The notes beneath the pieces are model-generated. The model worked only from the letters and a program-made list of their open reading frames with translations. It ran no database searches and was not told where the DNA came from. From assembly GCA_937894495.1 (NCBI GenBank), contig CALCRR010000290.1, positions 1 through 15,945 of the forward strand: DNA of 15,945 nucleotides, given 5' to 3'. This DNA comes from an uncultured Ruminococcus sp. Its GTDB lineage: Bacteria; Bacillota; Clostridia; Oscillospirales; Ruminococcaceae. Every line of letters starts with the position of its first letter. Within the stretch, counting starts at the first letter, position 1. This document shows, piece after piece, positions 1 to 7,780 of this stretch. The position numbers and the translations under genes were made by a program.

Positions 1-68
1 TTGCTTCTTGCTTCTAGCGGCACAGGTGGGGGAAGCGAGCCGTCCGCCCGAGGACCATTTTATTATCC

Positions 69-97
69 TTGACTTTAATGGTTATATGTGCTATAAT
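69..97 (+). promoter_or_regulatory. Sigma-A promoter of the oxidoreductase operon
   Basis: The -35 box TTGACT (69-74) and -10 box TATAAT (92-97) are separated by exactly 17 nt, close to the sigma-A consensus. Transcription would start near 104, giving a leader of about 50 nt before the first gene. No operator or leader structure is obvious. The 60 bases before it hold a tandem TTGCTTC heptamer (1-14) and a G/C-rich stretch, but no gene that I can identify. Confidence 0.8.
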
Positions 98-152
98 TTA
101 ATAAACATTTATAGTCATTTATGTGACAAATCTATAAAAGCAGGTGATAATT

Positions 153-1580
153 ATGTATGATGCTGTGATAATCGGTGCAGGGTCCAGCGGCTGCGCCATT
201 GCCAGGGAGCTTTCACGCTATAAGCTCTCAGTCTGCGTTATTGACCGTGAGAGCGACGTTTGCGAGGGCACGACCAAGGCAAATTCCGCCATTGTCCATG
301 CAGGCTTTGATGCACAGCCGGGCTCTCTGAAGGCTAAATTGAACGTCCGTGGAAGTCAGCTGATGCCCGAGCTTTCACGTCAGCTGGATTTTGCTTACAA
401 AAACAACGGCGCCTTTGTACTCTGCTTCGATACCGAGCAGATAAGCAGTCTGGAGGAGCTGGCAGAGCGTGGGCGCAAAAACGGCGTAGAGGGTGTGCGT
501 GTAATCTCGGGTGACGAGGCAAGAGAGCTGGAGCCTGCCCTGACCGATGAGGTGGCAGCGGCGCTTTATGCCCCCACCTCAGGGATAGTCTGTCCCTTTG
601 AAATGACCCTGGCATTTGCGGAGAACGCTTTTGCTAACGGCGTTGAGTTTAAGCTCTCCACCAGTGTTCAGGCTATCGACAAGACAGATAATGGCTATGT
701 TATCCGTACCGACAAGGGCGATATCGAGACAAGGCTGGTCATCAATGCTGCAGGCGTTTATGCCGATAAGGTCCACGCTATGGTCAGCAGCATTCCCATG
801 AGCATTATACCGCGCCGCGGTGAGTATATGCTGCTTGATAAGGACGCTGGCGGACTTGTGACACATACCATCTTCCAGCAGCCCACAAAAATGGGCAAGG
901 GTATTCTTGTTACTCCCACCGTTCACGGCAACCTGCTGCTGGGGCCCACGGCTGAAGATATCGAAGATAAGGAAAATACCGCCACCACTCGCACGGGCAG
1001 TGCTGAGGTCAGGGCAAAGGCGCAGCTTTCGGTCAAGGGCATTCCCTTTAACAAGGTCATCACAGGCTTTACAGGTCTGCGTGCCGTTGGCGATACTCAC
1101 GATTTTATCATAGGCGAGTGCGAGGACGCCAAGGGCTTTATTGATGTTGCAGGTATCGAGTCGCCGGGACTATCCAGCGCCCCTGCCATAGGCGAATATG
1201 TGCGTGATATTGTGGGGGAGATAATTGAGCTGGAGGAAAAGTCTGATTTTATTGCAAACCGTAAGGGAGTTACGCATTTTGCGTCCCTTACCCGTCAGCA
1301 GCAGAACGAGCTTATCAAAGAGAAGCCTGAGTATGGTTCGATAGTCTGCCGCTGCGAGACTGTCACCGAGGGTGAGATACTCGACGCCATAAACCGACCG
1401 CTGGGCGCCACAACTCTTGACGGCGTAAAACGACGCACCCGTGCTGGAATGGGGCGCTGTCAGGCTGGTTTCTGCTCGCCAAAGACTATCGAGCTGATAG
1501 CCGAAAAGCTTGGCGTAGGTCTGTTAGATGTCAGAAAAAACGGAGTTTACAAGGAAAGCGAGGCGGCTGACAATGCGTGA
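153..1580 (+). CDS. GlpA-like FAD-dependent oxidoreductase with C-terminal [2Fe-2S] (BFD) domain
   Basis: A 475-residue flavoprotein of the DAO / glycerol-3-phosphate dehydrogenase family. The N-terminus has the FAD-binding Rossmann motif GAGSSG (residues 8-13), followed by an acidic residue in VIDRE near 33. The C-terminus has a BFD-like four-cysteine iron-sulfur domain: C399-x-C401 and C436-x4-C441. This architecture matches anaerobic GlpA-type enzymes, which oxidise sn-glycerol 3-phosphate to dihydroxyacetone phosphate, but the substrate is inferred. The ATG at 153 is chosen because AGGTG (142-146) makes a Shine-Dalgarno six bases upstream. A GTG at 144 is in frame but lies inside that Shine-Dalgarno. 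The gene overlaps the next by 8 bp, so the products are probably made together. No signal peptide or membrane segment is seen, so it should be cytoplasmic. Confidence 0.85.
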   Translation: MYDAVIIGAGSSGCAIARELSRYKLSVCVIDRESDVCEGTTKANSAIVHAGFDAQPGSLKAKLNVRGSQLMPELSRQLDFAYKNNGAFVLCFDTEQISSLEELAERGRKNGVEGVRVISGDEARELEPALTDEVAAALYAPTSGIVCPFEMTLAFAENAFANGVEFKLSTSVQAIDKTDNGYVIRTDKGDIETRLVINAAGVYADKVHAMVSSIPMSIIPRRGEYMLLDKDAGGLVTHTIFQQPTKMGKGILVTPTVHGNLLLGPTAEDIEDKENTATTRTGSAEVRAKAQLSVKGIPFNKVITGFTGLRAVGDTHDFIIGECEDAKGFIDVAGIESPGLSSAPAIGEYVRDIVGEIIELEEKSDFIANRKGVTHFASLTRQQQNELIKEKPEYGSIVCRCETVTEGEILDAINRPLGATTLDGVKRRTRAGMGRCQAGFCSPKTIELIAEKLGVGLLDVRKNGVYKESEAADNA

Positions 1581-2835
1581 ATTTGAACTGGTCGTTATCG
1601 GCGGAGGTCCTGCGGGAATGGCGGCTGCTATCGCCGCTAAAAAGAAAGGTATTGACGACCTTGTGATATTTGAGCGTGATGACAGACTGGGCGGTATACT
1701 CAACCAGTGCATACACAACGGCTTTGGTCTGCACACTTTTAAAGAGGAGCTTACAGGTCCTGAGTATGCCGAGCGCTATGCTGACCAGGTGTGTGAGCTG
1801 GGCATTCCCTGCGAGCTGGGTACGATGGTGCTGGATATCACAAATGACAAGGAGGTCACGATATTAAGCCGTGAGCGAGGTGTTGAGACCGTCAGGGCAA
1901 AGGCTGTGGTGCTGGCTATGGGCTGCCGTGAGCGACCCCGTGGAGCTCTTGGCATTGCAGGCTTCCGACCTCAGGGTGTTTACACTGCAGGCACCGCCCA
2001 GAAGCTTGTCAACTGTGAGGGGGTCGTTCCGGGTAAGGAGGTCGTTATCCTCGGTTCGGGCGACATCGGGCTTATTATGGCAAGACGTATGACACTGGAG
2101 GGCGCAAAGGTGCGTGCTGTAGTTGAGCTTATGCCTTATTCCAGCGGATTAAAGAGAAATATCGCCCAGTGCCTTGATGACTACGGTATACCGCTGATGC
2201 TCAGCCATACGGTGATAGACATCAAGGGCAAGGATAAGCTGGAGGGCGTGTGGGTAGCCACCGTGGACGAGAGGAATGCCCCTATCGAGGGTACTGAGGA
2301 ATACTTCCCCTGTGACACACTGCTGCTTTCCTGCGGTCTTATCCCTGAGAACGAGCTGTCACGCAGCGCAGGTATTGAGCTTAGTCCCCTTACCGGCGGC
2401 CCGACTGTTGATGAAAGTCTGGAGACGGGCGCAGAGGGCGTGTTTGCCTGCGGCAACGTGCTGCACGTACACGACCTTGTGGACTTCGTCTCGGAGGAAT
2501 CAGTCCGTGCAGGCGAGAATGCTGCCGAGTATATCAAGGGCAAGCCTGCCTCGATCGGTGAGCCTGTGGCGGTCAAGCCTGGCAGCGGCGTGCGCTACAC
2601 CGTGCCAAGCAAGATCTATGTTGAAAGCGTTACTGACAGCGTACACATTCGCTTCCGTGTGACGGGAGTTTACAAGAGCGCAGCTATAGTCGTCAGCTGC
2701 GGCGATAACGAGATATTCCGCAAGCGGGGACGCATATTCGTCCCCAGCGAAATGCAGGATATTGTGATTAAAAAGGACAAGCTGGCGGATATCAGCGGTG
2801 AGATAGAAGTCAGAGTAGAGGAGGCGGAAAAATGA
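1573..2835 (+). CDS. NAD(P)/FAD-dependent oxidoreductase, second subunit of the trio
   Basis: A 420-residue pyridine nucleotide-disulfide oxidoreductase-like protein. From the ATG at 1573, the FAD motif GGGPAG lies at residues 10-15 and a second dinucleotide motif GSGDIG at 161-166. A CGN(V)L motif near 293-297 matches the FAD-contacting segment of this family. CxxxG-type redox-disulfide motifs are not evident, so it is unlikely to be a thioredoxin-reductase-like enzyme. An in-frame ATG at 1528 would add 15 residues and overlap the upstream gene by 53 bp. I prefer 1573 because the Rossmann strand normally begins within a few residues of the start. The gene overlaps both neighbours (8 bp and 4 bp). 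It probably passes electrons between the upstream flavoprotein and NAD(P) or another carrier. The physiological acceptor cannot be read from sequence. Confidence 0.85.
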   Translation: MREFELVVIGGGPAGMAAAIAAKKKGIDDLVIFERDDRLGGILNQCIHNGFGLHTFKEELTGPEYAERYADQVCELGIPCELGTMVLDITNDKEVTILSRERGVETVRAKAVVLAMGCRERPRGALGIAGFRPQGVYTAGTAQKLVNCEGVVPGKEVVILGSGDIGLIMARRMTLEGAKVRAVVELMPYSSGLKRNIAQCLDDYGIPLMLSHTVIDIKGKDKLEGVWVATVDERNAPIEGTEEYFPCDTLLLSCGLIPENELSRSAGIELSPLTGGPTVDESLETGAEGVFACGNVLHVHDLVDFVSEESVRAGENAAEYIKGKPASIGEPVAVKPGSGVRYTVPSKIYVESVTDSVHIRFRVTGVYKSAAIVVSCGDNEIFRKRGRIFVPSEMQDIVIKKDKLADISGEIEVRVEEAEK

Positions 2836-3182
2836 CCAGAGAGTTGACCTGCATAGGCTGCCCTATGGGCTGCACACTGACGGTTGAGGTGGAGAACGGT
2901 GAAGCTGTTTCGGTAACGGGCAACACCTGCAAGATAGGTGAGAACTACGCTAAGACCGAGATAAGCGCCCCTGTGCGTGCAGTCACCACCACTGCGCTGA
3001 CTGCCGAGGGTATCCCCGTACCTGTCAAGACTGCTCAGAATGTCCCCAAGGACAAGATATTTCAGGTGGTGGAGCACATCAAGCGCACAACTGTGACGCT
3101 GCCGATAAAGCTCGGCACTGTTATCCTCGAGGACGCAGCAGGCACAGGCGTTTCGGTGGTGGCTACCAAGAGCGTTGGCTGA
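2832..3182 (+). CDS. DUF1667 family small cysteine-rich protein
   Basis: A 116-residue protein starting with the segment MTRELTCIGCPMGC. Cysteines 7, 10, 14 and 33 form a CxxCxxxC...C pattern that could hold an iron-sulfur cluster or zinc. The protein matches what I know of DUF1667, which accompanies GlpA-like and NAD(FAD) oxidoreductase genes in clostridia. Its start codon overlaps the previous stop (ATGA, 4 bp), and GGAGG (about 2819-2823) precedes it, so translation is coupled. The later part is rich in beta-strand-like residues and contains no membrane segment. By context it is a small electron-transfer or assembly subunit of the same complex. The biochemical role is not known to me. Confidence 0.8.
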   Translation: MTRELTCIGCPMGCTLTVEVENGEAVSVTGNTCKIGENYAKTEISAPVRAVTTTALTAEGIPVPVKTAQNVPKDKIFQVVEHIKRTTVTLPIKLGTVILEDAAGTGVSVVATKSVG

Positions 3183-3196
3183 TATTGAATAAAAGT

Positions 3197-3230
3197 AAAA
3201 ACGGGCTGTCCAGTGCAACAGCCCGTTTTT
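3197..3230. terminator. Bidirectional intrinsic terminator between convergent operons
   Basis: A perfect 13-bp stem pairs 3197-3209 with 3218-3230 around an 8-nt loop. The G/C core is ACGGGCTGT / ACAGCCCGT, flanked by A-run and T-run, so it can act on both strands. It ends the oxidoreductase operon on + and the trp operon on -. Confidence 0.93.
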
Positions 3231-3281
3231 TTATCCTGCCGACTTTTCTGCCTGCAAGGTTAAATTTACAATATGATATTT

Positions 3282-4073
3282 TCAGCTGTCAAGCGCAGCC
3301 CTTACCGAGCTTATAAACTCGCCCACAGGCTTGGCAGCGTCTTTGCCGTGCTGCTCTACAATATTGACTATGGCAGAGCCGATAATTGCGCCGTCGCAGT
3401 ATGAAGCCATTTTCTTTGCCTGCTCGCCGTTTGATATGCCGAAGCCTATGCAGGCAGGGCAGTATTCGCCGTCCTTCAGCGGCTCTAACAGGTAGTCAAA
3501 ATCGGTGTTTATCTCCTTTCTTGTACCCGTAACGCCCAGAGACGATACTATGTACAAAAAGCCCTTTGACTCGCTTGCTATCATCTTTATCCTCTCGTGA
3601 GAGGTGGGCGCTGCCAGATAAATGCTGTATATGCCGTATTTGTCCGCATACTCCTGCACCTCGTCCCTTTCCTCAAAGGGCATATCGGGGATTATAACAC
3701 CGTCAAGCTGGTTTTCCTTGCACAGCGAGAAAAATTTCTCGGTGCCGTATCTGTAAACTGTGTTGAGATACATCATAAGCAGCATGGGCTTGTCGGTCTG
3801 TGTCCTCAGCTTTTTTACAAGGTCAAATATCTTATCAAGATTAGTTCCGCCGCTGAGTGAGCGCAGCGAAGCCTTCTGAATGGTGGAGCCCTCGGCGATA
3901 GGGTCTGAGAAGGGCACGCCTATCTCAACTATGTCAGAGCCCTTGTCGAACATTTCAAGCACTACCTTTTCGGTGGTTTCCATATCGGGGTCGCCTGCGG
4001 TAACAAAGGTTATAAGTGCCTTTCTGCCCTGAGCTTTCAGCTCCTCAAAGCAAGCGTCTATCCTATTTTTCAT
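3282..4073 (-). CDS. trpA: Tryptophan synthase alpha chain
   Basis: A 263-residue TIM-barrel subunit that cleaves indole-3-glycerol phosphate to indole and glyceraldehyde 3-phosphate, passing indole to TrpB through the alpha-beta tunnel. The signature segment VEIGVPFSDPIAEG holds the catalytic glutamate (E50, equivalent to Salmonella E49). The second acid, normally Asp60 in SDPxADGP, is Glu here (E61), and the following Pro is Ser. The phosphate-binding GVTG loop near 178-181 is present. The start overlaps the end of trpB by 11 bp and its Shine-Dalgarno (AGAGGAG) lies inside the trpB coding sequence, so alpha and beta chains are probably made by coupled translation. It is the last gene of the operon. 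Confidence 0.97.
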   Translation of the reverse strand: MKNRIDACFEELKAQGRKALITFVTAGDPDMETTEKVVLEMFDKGSDIVEIGVPFSDPIAEGSTIQKASLRSLSGGTNLDKIFDLVKKLRTQTDKPMLLMMYLNTVYRYGTEKFFSLCKENQLDGVIIPDMPFEERDEVQEYADKYGIYSIYLAAPTSHERIKMIASESKGFLYIVSSLGVTGTRKEINTDFDYLLEPLKDGEYCPACIGFGISNGEQAKKMASYCDGAIIGSAIVNIVEQHGKDAAKPVGEFISSVRAALDS

Positions 4074-5253
4074 CTAACTCAACTCCTCTGTATCTTGCGA
4101 TGGAATAAACGTCCTTGTCGCCTCTTCCCGACAGATTTATAACAACTATCTGGTCCTTACTCATCTGAGGTATCACCTTCATGGCAGCAGCCACTGCGTG
4201 CGCCGACTCTATAGCAGGTATAACTCCCTCGGTCTTTGAAAGATATTCAAAAGCCTGCACTGCCTCTTCATCGGTGATGCTGAAATAATCAGCCCTGCCC
4301 GTGTCGTGCAGATATGCGTGCTCGGGTCCTATGCCGGGGTAGTCAAGACCAGCGGAGATAGAATACACCTCGTCTATCTGACCGTATTCGTTTTGCAGGA
4401 AAAGTGACTTCATACCGTGGAAGATACCCAGAGAGCCCTTTGCGATAGTTGCAGCGTGCTCGGTGGTGTCAACGCCTCGTCCTGCCGCCTCAGCGCCGAT
4501 AAGCCTTACTCCCTCGTCGCCGATGAAATCATAGAAAGCGCCCATAGCGTTTGAGCCGCCGCCTACGCAGGCTACCACACAGTCGGGCAGTCTGCCCTCA
4601 CGCTCTTTTATCTGCGCCTTTATCTCCTCGCCGATTATCTTCTGGAAATCTCTTACCATAGTAGGATAAGGGTGAGGACCCATTACCGAGCCTATGCAGT
4701 AAAAGGTGGTGTCGATGTTTGAGCACCAGTCTCTGAAAGCCTCGTTGATAGCGTCCTTCAAGGTAGCAGTGCCGCTGTTAACGCCTGTTACCTTTGCGCC
4801 CAGCAGGTTCATTCTGTACACGTTCAGCGACTGCCTTTCCATATCGGTAGCGCCCATGTACACCTCGCATTCAAGCCCCATAAGTGCGCAAACCGTTGCG
4901 GTAGCCACACCGTGCTGACCTGCGCCTGTCTCGGCGATTATCCTCTTTTTGCCCATCTTTTTAGCAAGCAGCAGCTGACCCAGCACGTTATTTATCTTAT
5001 GTGCGCCTGTGTGGTTAAGGTCCTCACGCTTGATATATACCTTTGCGCCGCCTAAGTCCTTTGTCATCTTCTCAGCATAATACAGCATTGATGGTCTGTT
5101 GGCATAGTCTCTGTACAGCTCTGCCAGCTCCGCCTTGAACTGCGGGTCGTCCTTGTATCTGTCATAAGCTTCTTCAAGCTCGTGTACGGCAGTCATTACC
5201 GTTTCGGGAATATACTGTCCGCCGAAGTCACCGAAGCGTCCGATCTTGCTCAT
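4063..5253 (-). CDS. trpB: Tryptophan synthase beta chain
   Basis: A 396-residue PLP enzyme that condenses indole with L-serine to give L-tryptophan. The PLP lysine is K86 in HTGAHKINN. The catalytic glutamate lies in ETGAGQHG (about 108-115), and the glycine-rich phosphate-binding loop is GGGSNAMG (about 230-237). Length and motifs fit the usual TrpB1 type that pairs with TrpA, not the longer TrpB2. The start ATG follows GGAGCGAG with good spacing. It lies 28 nt downstream of trpC and overlaps trpA by 11 bp. Confidence 0.98.
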   Translation of the reverse strand: MSKIGRFGDFGGQYIPETVMTAVHELEEAYDRYKDDPQFKAELAELYRDYANRPSMLYYAEKMTKDLGGAKVYIKREDLNHTGAHKINNVLGQLLLAKKMGKKRIIAETGAGQHGVATATVCALMGLECEVYMGATDMERQSLNVYRMNLLGAKVTGVNSGTATLKDAINEAFRDWCSNIDTTFYCIGSVMGPHPYPTMVRDFQKIIGEEIKAQIKEREGRLPDCVVACVGGGSNAMGAFYDFIGDEGVRLIGAEAAGRGVDTTEHAATIAKGSLGIFHGMKSLFLQNEYGQIDEVYSISAGLDYPGIGPEHAYLHDTGRADYFSITDEEAVQAFEYLSKTEGVIPAIESAHAVAAAMKVIPQMSKDQIVVINLSGRGDKDVYSIARYRGVELDEK

Positions 5254-5281
5254 AATTCTCGCTCCTTTATAAATTAGTTTT

Positions 5282-6070
5282 TCAAACGTCTTTTCTAAGC
5301 TCTTTAAGAGTCTCGCCTATATTGCTGCTGCGCATAAGGGTCTCTCCTATGAGCACAGCATCAGCTCCCAGCGAGCGCACTGTTTTCATGTCATCGTTGT
5401 TTTTAATGCCGCTTTCCGATACAAACACTGCGTCATCGGGGGCATATTTTCTAAGCTTAGCCACCGTGTTAAGGTCAACATTAAAGGTCTTCAGGTCACG
5501 GTTGTTTACTCCTATGGCCATGCCCTCACGGTCATAGGCATAGCGCTGCATCTCTTCAACAGTGTGCATCTCCCCCAGCACGCTGAGCCCCAGCTGTGCT
5601 GCAAGCTTATAAAGCCTGTCAAAATCGGGTATATCAAGCACCGATGCTATCAGCAGCACAGCGTCTGCACCTATCGCCGCAGCCTCGAATATCTGATACT
5701 CGTCAAAGATAAAATCCTTGCGAAGCACAGGTATCTTCACCGCCTGCCTTATATCCGCAAGATACTGTGAGCTGCCCTGAAAGTAGTGCTCTTCTGTCAG
5801 GCAGGATATAGCGTCAGCTCCTGCCTTCTCATACTCGACCGCAAGCTCAGTGGGGTGAAGATCCTCCCTTATCAGCCCCTTTGAGGGTGAAGCCTTTTTT
5901 ACCTCGCAGATACAGCTTAAAGTATCACCCTTCAAAGCACTTGCCAGCGAAAGGGGAGTGCGTTCTGAAAGCTGCTTTTCAGCACGCTTTTTTATATCTT
6001 CAAGACTGCATTTTTCTATCTCTCTTTTCAGCTGTACCCTGCGCTGTTTTACTATTTCGTCCAGTATCAT
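5282..6070 (-). CDS. trpC: Indole-3-glycerol phosphate synthase
   Basis: A 262-residue (beta/alpha)8 enzyme that converts 1-(2-carboxyphenylamino)-1-deoxyribulose 5-phosphate to indole-3-glycerol phosphate. Signatures are CEVKKASPSKG (55-65), the catalytic-lysine strand LRKDF (116-120), the GVNNRDL strand (187-193), SESGI (218-222) and the C-terminal phosphate-site IGETLM (241-246). The length fits a single-function TrpC, so no TrpF domain is fused at the C-terminus. The ATG lies one base after the trpGD stop (TAA, A, ATG), so translation is likely coupled. Confidence 0.97.
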   Translation of the reverse strand: MILDEIVKQRRVQLKREIEKCSLEDIKKRAEKQLSERTPLSLASALKGDTLSCICEVKKASPSKGLIREDLHPTELAVEYEKAGADAISCLTEEHYFQGSSQYLADIRQAVKIPVLRKDFIFDEYQIFEAAAIGADAVLLIASVLDIPDFDRLYKLAAQLGLSVLGEMHTVEEMQRYAYDREGMAIGVNNRDLKTFNVDLNTVAKLRKYAPDDAVFVSESGIKNNDDMKTVRSLGADAVLIGETLMRSSNIGETLKELRKDV

Positions 6071-6071
6071 T

Positions 6072-7709
6072 TTATTCGCCCCTGTTGGTGAACTCGATCA
6101 GCTTGTTGAGCTGCTCTAAAGCTGCGCCGCTGTCGATAGCTTCTCTTGCCAGCCTTACGCCAGCCTCTATATTATCAGCCTTCCCGCAGGCATAAAGCGC
6201 AGCGCCCGAGTTAAGAAGAACTATATCTCTCTTTGCGTCGGTTATCTCGCCTTTAAGTATGCCCAGAGTTATTTCAGCGTTCTCCTTGGCAGTGCCGCCT
6301 ACGATATCCTCTTTCTTGGCGGTCTTTAGTCCCACGTCCTCGGGAGTTATGGTGAAGCTTACTATCTCGCCGTTATTTATCTCGCAGACCTTTGTGGGAG
6401 CTGATATTGAGAACTCATCAAGCTTATCGGTGCCGTATACCACCAGCGAATGCTTTACGCCAAGGTTTTTCAGCACGTTTGCAACTATATCCAGCAGTCT
6501 TTCCTCATAAACGCCTATAACGTTATACTCGGCATTTGCAGGGTTGGTAAGTGGTCCTAAGATGTTGAACACTGTTCTTATACCGCTTTGTGCTCTTACA
6601 GGTCCTACAAACCTCATAGCCTTGTGGTATGACTGTGCAAACAAAAACATCACGCCCACCTCGTCTATGCAGGCAGCTGCCTGTTCGGGAGTTGAGACTA
6701 TCTTCACACCCAGAGCCTCCAGCACATCGGCAGCGCCGCTCTTTGAGGAAACGCTTCTGTTGCCGTGCTTTGCCACCGCCTGACCGCAGGCTGAGATGAC
6801 AAAGGAAGATGTGGTGGATATATTGAAGCTGTTAGCCAGGTCTCCCCCCGTGCCGACAATTTCAAGCACATCTCTTGAGTGGGGGACTGTTGCCATTTTA
6901 CCTCTCATACCCAGTGCGCAGCCTGTTATCTCATCAATGGTCTCAACGTTCATTCTCATGGCGGTGAGCAGTGCGGCAGTCTGGGCGTTGGTAGCTCTGC
7001 CGCTCATGATGATATCAATAGCCTGCCTTGCTTCCTCCTGAGTAAGGTGTTCGCCGTCAGCGACCTTGTTGATGTATGGTTTGAGCTCGGTCTTTTCGCT
7101 GTCGGGAATGTTTATCTCAGCTGCTGCGGCGGTTTTTATGCCTGCAATGTTCAGAAAGTTTGCCAGTATCAGCGAGCCCACATCTGTCAGTATCGACTCG
7201 GGGTGGAACTGCACACCGTAGGTCTTGTGCTCCCTGTGGGTAAGCGCCATTATCTGTGCGGTATCGTCTGTTGCTATAACTTTCAGACACTCGGGAAAGC
7301 TCTCGTTCTCGACTATCAGCGAGTGGTATCTTGCAGCCTTGATTACAGGTTTAAGTCCCTTGAAGATAGGCTCCTCGTTGTTTATCTTTATATCAGTCTG
7401 CTTGCCGTGCAGCTGCTCCTTAGCATGAACTATCTTTCCGCCGAAGGCTTCTGCGATAGCCTGATGACCCAGGCAAACCCCCAGTATCGGTATCCTGCCG
7501 CTGAAATGTCTGATAGTCTCCACCGATATACCTGCATCCTTGGGGTAGCAGGGACCGGGCGAAACTATAATAGCCTGGGGCGCAAGCTTTTCTATCTCAT
7601 CAATGGTTATCTCATCATTCCTTACCACCTTGATATCGGGGTCAAGCACGCCTATTGCCTGATAAAGGTTATAGGTAAAGCTGTCGTAATTGTCGATCAG
7701 TAAGATCAT
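6072..7709 (-). CDS. trpGD: Fused anthranilate synthase glutaminase (TrpG) and anthranilate phosphoribosyltransferase (TrpD)
   Basis: A 545-residue fusion. Residues 1 to about 190 form a class I glutamine amidotransferase with nucleophile C79 in GVCLGHQ and the His-x-Glu pair H169/E171 in FHPES. It supplies ammonia to TrpE. After a linker (about 190-210), residues about 210-545 form TrpD, with the PRPP-binding GTGGD (286-290) and the KHGNR segment (about 314-318). TrpD transfers phosphoribosyl to anthranilate. The same fusion is known in E. coli and occurs in several clostridia. The start follows GGAGGT with 7-nt spacing. A 71-nt gap from trpE holds a short inverted repeat (TGAAC / GTTCA) of unclear meaning. 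The gene runs straight into trpC with a one-base gap. Confidence 0.96.
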   Translation of the reverse strand: MILLIDNYDSFTYNLYQAIGVLDPDIKVVRNDEITIDEIEKLAPQAIIVSPGPCYPKDAGISVETIRHFSGRIPILGVCLGHQAIAEAFGGKIVHAKEQLHGKQTDIKINNEEPIFKGLKPVIKAARYHSLIVENESFPECLKVIATDDTAQIMALTHREHKTYGVQFHPESILTDVGSLILANFLNIAGIKTAAAAEINIPDSEKTELKPYINKVADGEHLTQEEARQAIDIIMSGRATNAQTAALLTAMRMNVETIDEITGCALGMRGKMATVPHSRDVLEIVGTGGDLANSFNISTTSSFVISACGQAVAKHGNRSVSSKSGAADVLEALGVKIVSTPEQAAACIDEVGVMFLFAQSYHKAMRFVGPVRAQSGIRTVFNILGPLTNPANAEYNVIGVYEERLLDIVANVLKNLGVKHSLVVYGTDKLDEFSISAPTKVCEINNGEIVSFTITPEDVGLKTAKKEDIVGGTAKENAEITLGILKGEITDAKRDIVLLNSGAALYACGKADNIEAGVRLAREAIDSGAALEQLNKLIEFTNRGE

Positions 7710-7780
7710 TGTGATTACCTCCTACAAAGTTTTAATAAAAGTTACACCGAATGTGAACTATAGTGTTCAAATTATTCGTC

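Noticed and set aside
1..60. Possible regulatory element or gene end with a tandem TTGCTTC heptamer
   Set aside because: Too short and too close to the window edge to support any call.
579..1100. A 173-aa - strand open frame
   Set aside because: It is antisense to the GlpA-like gene, with no ribosome binding site or recognisable domain.
2670..3218. A 182-aa - strand open frame spanning the DUF1667 gene and part of the terminator
   Set aside because: It is antisense to two well-supported genes and begins inside the terminator hairpin.
6879..7703. A 274-aa + strand open frame
   Set aside because: It lies wholly antisense to trpGD, has no recognisable domain, and is Cys/Tyr-rich as expected from an antisense shadow frame.
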